DNA of 10,384 nt, from positions 1 to 10,384 of the forward strand of contig DAOVTR010000025.1 of NCBI GenBank assembly GCA_030633015.1. The letters run 5' to 3'. The position numbers were made by a program, and so were the translations under genes. Positions 6,925-10,384 of the stretch are shown piece after piece. Numbering within the stretch: the first letter of the stretch is position 1; each line of letters starts with the position of its first letter. This DNA is from Bdellovibrionales bacterium. Lineage in GTDB: Bacteria > Bdellovibrionota > Bacteriovoracia > Bacteriovoracales > Bacteriovoracaceae. The notes beneath the pieces were generated by a model. It saw only the letters and a list, made by a program, of their open reading frames with translations, had not been told where the DNA came from and did no database searches.

Positions 6925-8514
6925 ATGCCAAAAGAATTAATAATTAACCAAACTTTAAATGAATCCAGAGCAGCATTAGTCGAAAATGGTGAAATTGTTG
7001 ATTTTGTATTAGAGCGTGGAAGTGAAGATGGACTAAATATTCCAACTGTTGGAAATATTTATAAAGGGAAAGTTGTGAGAGTTCTTCCCGGTATGCAATC
7101 TGCATTTGTTGATATTGGTTACGAAAAAGCAGCTTTTTTATATTTGGATGATGCATATATTCCGTCTCTAGAAGAGCAACGAGAGATGGCAGAAAAAGTA
7201 ACTAAAAAAGATAAGGAAGAGGAAAATTTAAAAGACCGCTTAGGCGAAGTGATTCCTGATGAGCTGAGCACTTTGTCTGAAACTGTTAATATGAGTTTTG
7301 GTCATGACAAGACTATTGAATCTATTTTAAAAGAGGGCCAGCAGATTATGGTTCAGGTTGCAAAAGAACCTATTTCTACAAAAGGCCCGAGAATTACGAG
7401 ACACATTACCCTTGCTGGAAGACATATCGTTTTTATGCCTTTTATTGAGCATACTGGAGTTTCAAGAAGAATTGAAAATGAAGAAGAAAGAGATAGATTA
7501 AAAGATGTTTTAGAATCGATCCGCCCGGAAGGAAAAGGAGTGATTGCTCGGACAGTAGCTGATGGTCAATCATATAAAACATTAAAATCTGATTATAATA
7601 TGCTTGTAAAAATTTGGAAAGAAATTCAAAAACGTGAAGAAAAATCTAAGGCTCCTTCTCTCTTGCATAAAGATTTAAATTTTGTTCAAAGAGTTCTACG
7701 AGATATAACAGATGAAGACGTATCAAAAATAATTGTGGATTCTAAGGAGAGCCTAAAGGAAGTTGAAAAGTTTACGAATAAATATCTTTTGACAATGAAG
7801 GGCAAGGGCGAAATTTTTAGTGGTGAAACTCCTATTTTTGAACATTTCGGAATAGATTTGGAAATTGAAAGAGCAATTAGTAATAAGGTATATTTAAGGT
7901 CAGGTGGTTCAATTAATATTGATCAAACCGAAGCCTTAGTATCAATCGATGTAAACACTGGAAAGTATGTAGGAAGAAAAACTCTTGAGGATACAATTTT
8001 AAGTACAAACTTAGAGGCAGTAAAAGAAATTGCTTATCAGTTAAGAATTAGAAATTGTGGTGGAATAATAATTATTGATTTTATTGATATGGAAAAGGAA
8101 GAAAATAGACAGGCAGTCTATAATTCCCTCATGGAAGCATTAAAAAAAGATAGATCTAAAACAAACGTTCTTCCAATTTCAGCTCTAGGTCTTGTGGAAA
8201 TGACACGAAAGAGGACAAGAGATACTCTTATAAGGGTAATGTGTGAGTCATGTACATATTGTGAAGGAACAGGAAAGGTTAAATCGGTATTAACTGTTTG
8301 CTATGAACTTATAAGAGAGCTTACAAAGGTTTTAAAAAAATCAAATGGTTCAAAGGTATATATTTATGCTCACCCAGAAGTTACGGCCCGCTTATGTGAC
8401 GAGGATTTAGATGTCATAGAAAACCTTGAGGATTCTTACGCTAAATCATTAATTATGCGTTCTGAAAATAGTTATCATATAGAACAATATGAGATATTTC
8501 CTCAGGACTATTAG
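6925..8514 (+). CDS. rng: Ribonuclease G (RNase E/G family endoribonuclease)
   Basis: This is a cytoplasmic, 5'-end-sensing endoribonuclease that cleaves single-stranded RNA during rRNA maturation and mRNA decay. The 529 residues align along the whole of E. coli RNase G (489). An S1-type RNA-binding region begins with GNIYKGKVVRVLPGMQSAFV (43-62). The 5'-monophosphate sensor Arg-Thr is in IARTVADG (R209, T210). The catalytic magnesium ligands are D342 in SIDVNTG and D385 in IIIIDFIDM. LGLVEMTRKRTR follows at 421-432, and the zinc-link CESC (C440, C443) is followed by YCEGTG. It lacks the long C-terminal scaffold of RNase E, so it should not assemble a classical degradosome by itself. Extra length comes mainly from a charged insertion at about 81-128 within the S1 region. 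It has its own promoter and AGGA ribosome site. Confidence 0.96.
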   Translation: MPKELIINQTLNESRAALVENGEIVDFVLERGSEDGLNIPTVGNIYKGKVVRVLPGMQSAFVDIGYEKAAFLYLDDAYIPSLEEQREMAEKVTKKDKEEENLKDRLGEVIPDELSTLSETVNMSFGHDKTIESILKEGQQIMVQVAKEPISTKGPRITRHITLAGRHIVFMPFIEHTGVSRRIENEEERDRLKDVLESIRPEGKGVIARTVADGQSYKTLKSDYNMLVKIWKEIQKREEKSKAPSLLHKDLNFVQRVLRDITDEDVSKIIVDSKESLKEVEKFTNKYLLTMKGKGEIFSGETPIFEHFGIDLEIERAISNKVYLRSGGSINIDQTEALVSIDVNTGKYVGRKTLEDTILSTNLEAVKEIAYQLRIRNCGGIIIIDFIDMEKEENRQAVYNSLMEALKKDRSKTNVLPISALGLVEMTRKRTRDTLIRVMCESCTYCEGTGKVKSVLTVCYELIRELTKVLKKSNGSKVYIYAHPEVTARLCDEDLDVIENLEDSYAKSLIMRSENSYHIEQYEIFPQDY

Positions 8515-8541
8515 AAGTTCTTTTGCAAAGAGTCATTCTGC

Positions 8542-8570
8542 GGTTTATATCCTTAAAACCTTTTATTATT
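8542..8570 (+). terminator. Weak candidate terminator after rng
   Basis: GGTTT (8542-8546) and AAACC (8556-8560) can pair around a 9-nt loop, and the T-rich TTTTATTATT follows at 8561-8570, 28 nt after the rng stop. The 5-bp stem is short and mostly A-U, so termination would be inefficient. It is listed because of its position and T-run; chance is a fair alternative. Confidence 0.3.
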
Positions 8571-8654
8571 GCTGTTTTGGTGTTAATGTCCTTCAAAATT
8601 AATAGAGTAGAAATGTTTATTTGGAGGTAATGCAAATCAAATTTTAACATTTTT

Positions 8655-8660
8655 TATCAT
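8655..8660 (+). promoter_or_regulatory. Possible -10 element for the S6-S18 gene
   Basis: TATCAT matches TATAAT at five of six positions and lies upstream of the leader hairpin; RNA would start near 8667. There is no recognisable -35 at the right distance (TGCAAA at 8631-8636 is the closest). Weaker -35/-10-like pairs also occur further upstream in this AT-rich gap, so read-through from rng or another promoter is equally possible. Confidence 0.25.
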
Positions 8661-8666
8661 AAAGTA

Positions 8667-8723
8667 ATTCTCGCTCTCAAAGTTTGTTGAGGGCTTATTC
8701 ACTAAATAATCCGGGAGGAATGT
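8667..8723 (+). promoter_or_regulatory. Structured leader of the S6-S18 gene, candidate autoregulatory site
   Basis: GCTCTCAA (8673-8680) and TTGAGGGC (8687-8694) form an 8-bp stem with one G-U pair and a 6-nt loop. The bases ATTCT (8667-8671) could pair with GGAAT (8717-8721), which covers part of the ribosome site GGAGG (8714-8718). Between hairpin and closing stem lies CCG at 8711-8713. In other bacteria the S6:S18 complex represses its own mRNA through a leader motif with an exposed CCG beside a hairpin. The ingredients are here, but a competing hairpin (TTATT 8695-8699 with AATAA 8705-8709) is also possible. The hairpin is seen; the regulatory role is inferred. Confidence 0.4.
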
Positions 8724-9350
8724 ATGATTTATGAACTGGCAATTGTTGCCAACGAGAAAGTAGGCGATGATGGTATCGCAAAAATCACAGACTCAATTTC
8801 TGAGGTAGTAAAGCAAAAAGATGGAGATGTATTAATCCAAGATGATTGGGGAGTTAAGTTTTTTGCTCAAACAACAAGTAGTGGAGTCAAAAAAGGACAT
8901 TTTGTCTATTACATTTTCAAGGCAGATCCAAGTTTTAATTTAGAATTGGCCAGGCGCTTTAAAATTAATGAGAGTATTTTAAAGACCATGTTTGTAAAAT
9001 TAGGTGAGGATCTTGACCAAGATAAATTGATAAAAAGTTATAAGACACCATTTTCAAAAAAATACAATGGAAGTGTTACTGAAGACTTCGATGAAAAAGA
9101 CGAAAGAGATATTGCAAAGGATAGAAAGAAATTTGCGAGGAAAAAGAGTTGTTGGTTTAAGGCAAAAAATATTTCTCCAAATTGGAAAGATCCTGCAACA
9201 TATTCATGGCTTATTAATGAATTTGGAAAGATTTCACCAGCAAGAATCTCTGGTATTAGTAAAAAATATCAGCGGTTCGCTACAACCGAAATTAAAAGGG
9301 CAAGACAGCTTGGAATTGCCAGTCATATGAGTAATCAAATTCTGGAATAG
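8724..9350 (+). CDS. Ribosomal protein S6-S18 fusion
   Basis: One open frame of 208 residues contains two 30S platform proteins. Residues 1-95 are S6: YELAIVAN at the first strand, QDDWGVKFFAQ at 39-49 matching the LEDWG segment of S6, GHFVYYIF at 58-65, and RRFKINESILKTMFVKL at 77-93. Residues about 132-203 are S18: KKFARKKSCWF near 135-145, the FGKISPARISGISKKYQR core at 167-184, and KRARQLG at 191-197. A polar linker of roughly 35 residues (about 96-131, acidic near 119-128) joins them. No in-frame ATG or GTG with a ribosome site lies between the domains, so separate initiation of S18 looks unlikely. S6 and S18 are usually separate neighbouring genes whose products bind 16S rRNA as a heterodimer. 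The ATG follows GGAGG (8714-8718) by 5 nt. The next gene starts 6 nt later. Confidence 0.93.
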   Translation: MIYELAIVANEKVGDDGIAKITDSISEVVKQKDGDVLIQDDWGVKFFAQTTSSGVKKGHFVYYIFKADPSFNLELARRFKINESILKTMFVKLGEDLDQDKLIKSYKTPFSKKYNGSVTEDFDEKDERDIAKDRKKFARKKSCWFKAKNISPNWKDPATYSWLINEFGKISPARISGISKKYQRFATTEIKRARQLGIASHMSNQILE

Positions 9351-9355
9351 ATTTA

Positions 9356-10384
9356 ATGAATGATGATGTAGAAAATAATAGTAATAGTTTAGAGCAAGAA
9401 AGCGCTCAAGGGTACAAAGCAAGCTATGTTGTTCAAGATCCAACATGGTGGAAATGGCTACTTCTTGGGGTTGCATCGCTCATGTTGTGTTCTTTAGGTC
9501 CAATTTCTGTTATTGCTCCTTTTCCATTAATTATGGCTTTTATAATTTATGGTAGAGCGAAAGGTTATGTTTTAGGAGCAATCTGCTTAGGAGTTATATC
9601 ACTTTTGTTTTTAAATTTTGATATATCTGTTTTCTTATTTGGACTTTTTATTTTAAATTTTATTTATGCATCACTTTTAAGTGAAGTAGTGTTTAGAAAA
9701 ATAACACCTATTTCTGGTTTGATTAAAGTAAGTGGTATTGTTCTTTTAGGATTATTGTTCTTGATAGTTGCATTTGTTGTCCTTGGTGATTTTTCTTTTG
9801 ACGAATATTTTAGAAGTGTTCTTGTTGAAAAGATTAATCAATTTAAAGTTGAAAATGCTGAACTTCTCAGTAACGGGACGCAAGAGACAAAAGTTTTGAA
9901 TGATATGATAAGAAATTCTGATAATGTAGTTAATGAGATAATTCCTTGGTTACCTGCAATTTTCTTTGTAAGTGTATTTTTATCTGTTTGGTTAAATCTG
10001 TATATGGTTTTAACAAATTCAAGGGTATGGAGAAAAATTATAGTTTATCCATATTCATTAAAACATTTATTAAAGTTCAGTGTGCCAGATTTTCTAGTTT
10101 TTCCATTAATTATAAGTTTGGCCTTAACGTTAGCTGGAAATTATTTTCTTGGTGATTGGGCAACTATAACGGGTGGGAATATATTATATTGTTTTAGTAT
10201 TTTTTATTTTTTTCAAGGTTTTGGAATTTACGTTGATTTCTTAACTCATTGGAAAATATTTGGTTTTTTAAGATCAATACTTATGGTATTTACAGTTTTT
10301 ATGGCATGGAGAATGCTAATAATCATAGGTCTTTTTGATTTATGGTTTAATTTTAGAAAATTTTTAAAGAAAAAAGAAGGAGAT
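9356..10384 (+). CDS. DUF2232-like multispanning membrane protein (3' end cut by window)
   Basis: The frame is open from the ATG at 9356 to the last base, 343 residues so far. A polar, acidic N-terminus of about 30 residues is followed by a run of hydrophobic segments near 34-48, 51-66, 70-86, 91-108 and 122-144. A charged loop (about 145-190) follows, then segments near 195-220, 242-262, 271-293 and 303-328, and a basic tail ending KKKEGD. The FSVPDFLVFPLI stretch (241-252) and FFQGFGIYVDFL (285-296) fit the pattern of DUF2232/YybS proteins, which commonly sit between rpsR and rplI. The function of that family is not established. The start codon is 6 nt after the S6-S18 stop, with only a weak GGA upstream. 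AAGGAG at the very end (10378-10383) looks like a ribosome site for a following gene, by synteny rplI, so the stop is probably just beyond the edge. Confidence 0.75.
   Translation, partial: MNDDVENNSNSLEQESAQGYKASYVVQDPTWWKWLLLGVASLMLCSLGPISVIAPFPLIMAFIIYGRAKGYVLGAICLGVISLLFLNFDISVFLFGLFILNFIYASLLSEVVFRKITPISGLIKVSGIVLLGLLFLIVAFVVLGDFSFDEYFRSVLVEKINQFKVENAELLSNGTQETKVLNDMIRNSDNVVNEIIPWLPAIFFVSVFLSVWLNLYMVLTNSRVWRKIIVYPYSLKHLLKFSVPDFLVFPLIISLALTLAGNYFLGDWATITGGNILYCFSIFYFFQGFGIYVDFLTHWKIFGFLRSILMVFTVFMAWRMLIIIGLFDLWFNFRKFLKKKEGD

Noticed and set aside
8612..8647. Two five-codon minicistrons upstream of the S6-S18 gene (ATG 8612, ATG 8630)
   Set aside because: GGAGG is only 2 nt from the second ATG and the first lacks a good site; such tiny frames are expected by chance in AT-rich DNA.
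8453..8650. Minus-strand open frame across the rng end
   Set aside because: It overlaps the conserved RNase G C-terminus and has no ribosome site or recognisable product.
9020..9130. Separate start for S18 within the fusion gene
   Set aside because: In-frame codons here include no ATG or GTG; TTG and ATT candidates lack a convincing ribosome site.
9067..9476. Alternative frames inside the S18 part and across the DUF2232 start, on both strands
   Set aside because: They are shadows of conserved ribosomal and membrane-protein coding sequence and have no family features.

Overview
The window is AT-rich bacterial chromosome, densely coded, with short intergenic gaps and no mobile element, CRISPR array or RNA gene that I can see. 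The gene content and the order rpsF/rpsR-DUF2232 (a layout known from deltaproteobacteria and Bdellovibrio relatives, normally followed by rplI) suggest a low-GC member of the Bdellovibrionota, perhaps of the Bacteriovorax/Halobacteriovorax type. That placement is an inference from gene content and composition.

Layout. (1) 1-1344, plus strand: the 3' part of a histidine-kinase-like protein that keeps its phospho-acceptor histidine but seems to have lost the ATP-binding motifs, followed 15 nt later by a Fluc/CrcB fluoride channel. (2) 1297-5282, minus strand: a tight four-gene operon read right to left, namely thymidine/pyrimidine-nucleoside phosphorylase, purine-nucleoside phosphorylase, cytidine deaminase and a DEDDh exonuclease with an unrecognised C-terminal half. 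The exonuclease end overlaps the crcB end in antisense by 48 nt. (3) 5283-5398: a divergent intergenic region with a small dyad. (4) 5399-6815, plus strand: a small exported or membrane protein without a recognised family, and a GT4-type glycosyltransferase 1 nt after it. (5) 6867-8514: a strong-looking sigma70-type promoter and RNase G. (6) 8515-8723: a non-coding leader with a clear hairpin next to the start of the following gene. (7) 8724-9350: one uninterrupted reading frame holding ribosomal protein S6 and then S18, an apparent S6-S18 fusion. (8) 9356-10384: a multispanning DUF2232 membrane protein that runs off the right edge.

How the genes work together. The minus-strand operon is a nucleoside-salvage unit. 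Phosphorolysis of pyrimidine and purine nucleosides and deamination of cytidine yield free bases and (deoxy)ribose-1-phosphate, and the exonuclease at its end could either be a DNA-repair passenger or help feed nucleic acid into the pathway. In a predator that consumes host nucleic acids this grouping would make sense, but the lifestyle is not shown by the sequence. The right third is an RNA/translation block (RNase G, S6-S18). Its most notable item is the fusion of two proteins that form a heterodimer on the 30S platform, preceded by a leader that may carry the autoregulatory site known for S6:S18 in other bacteria.
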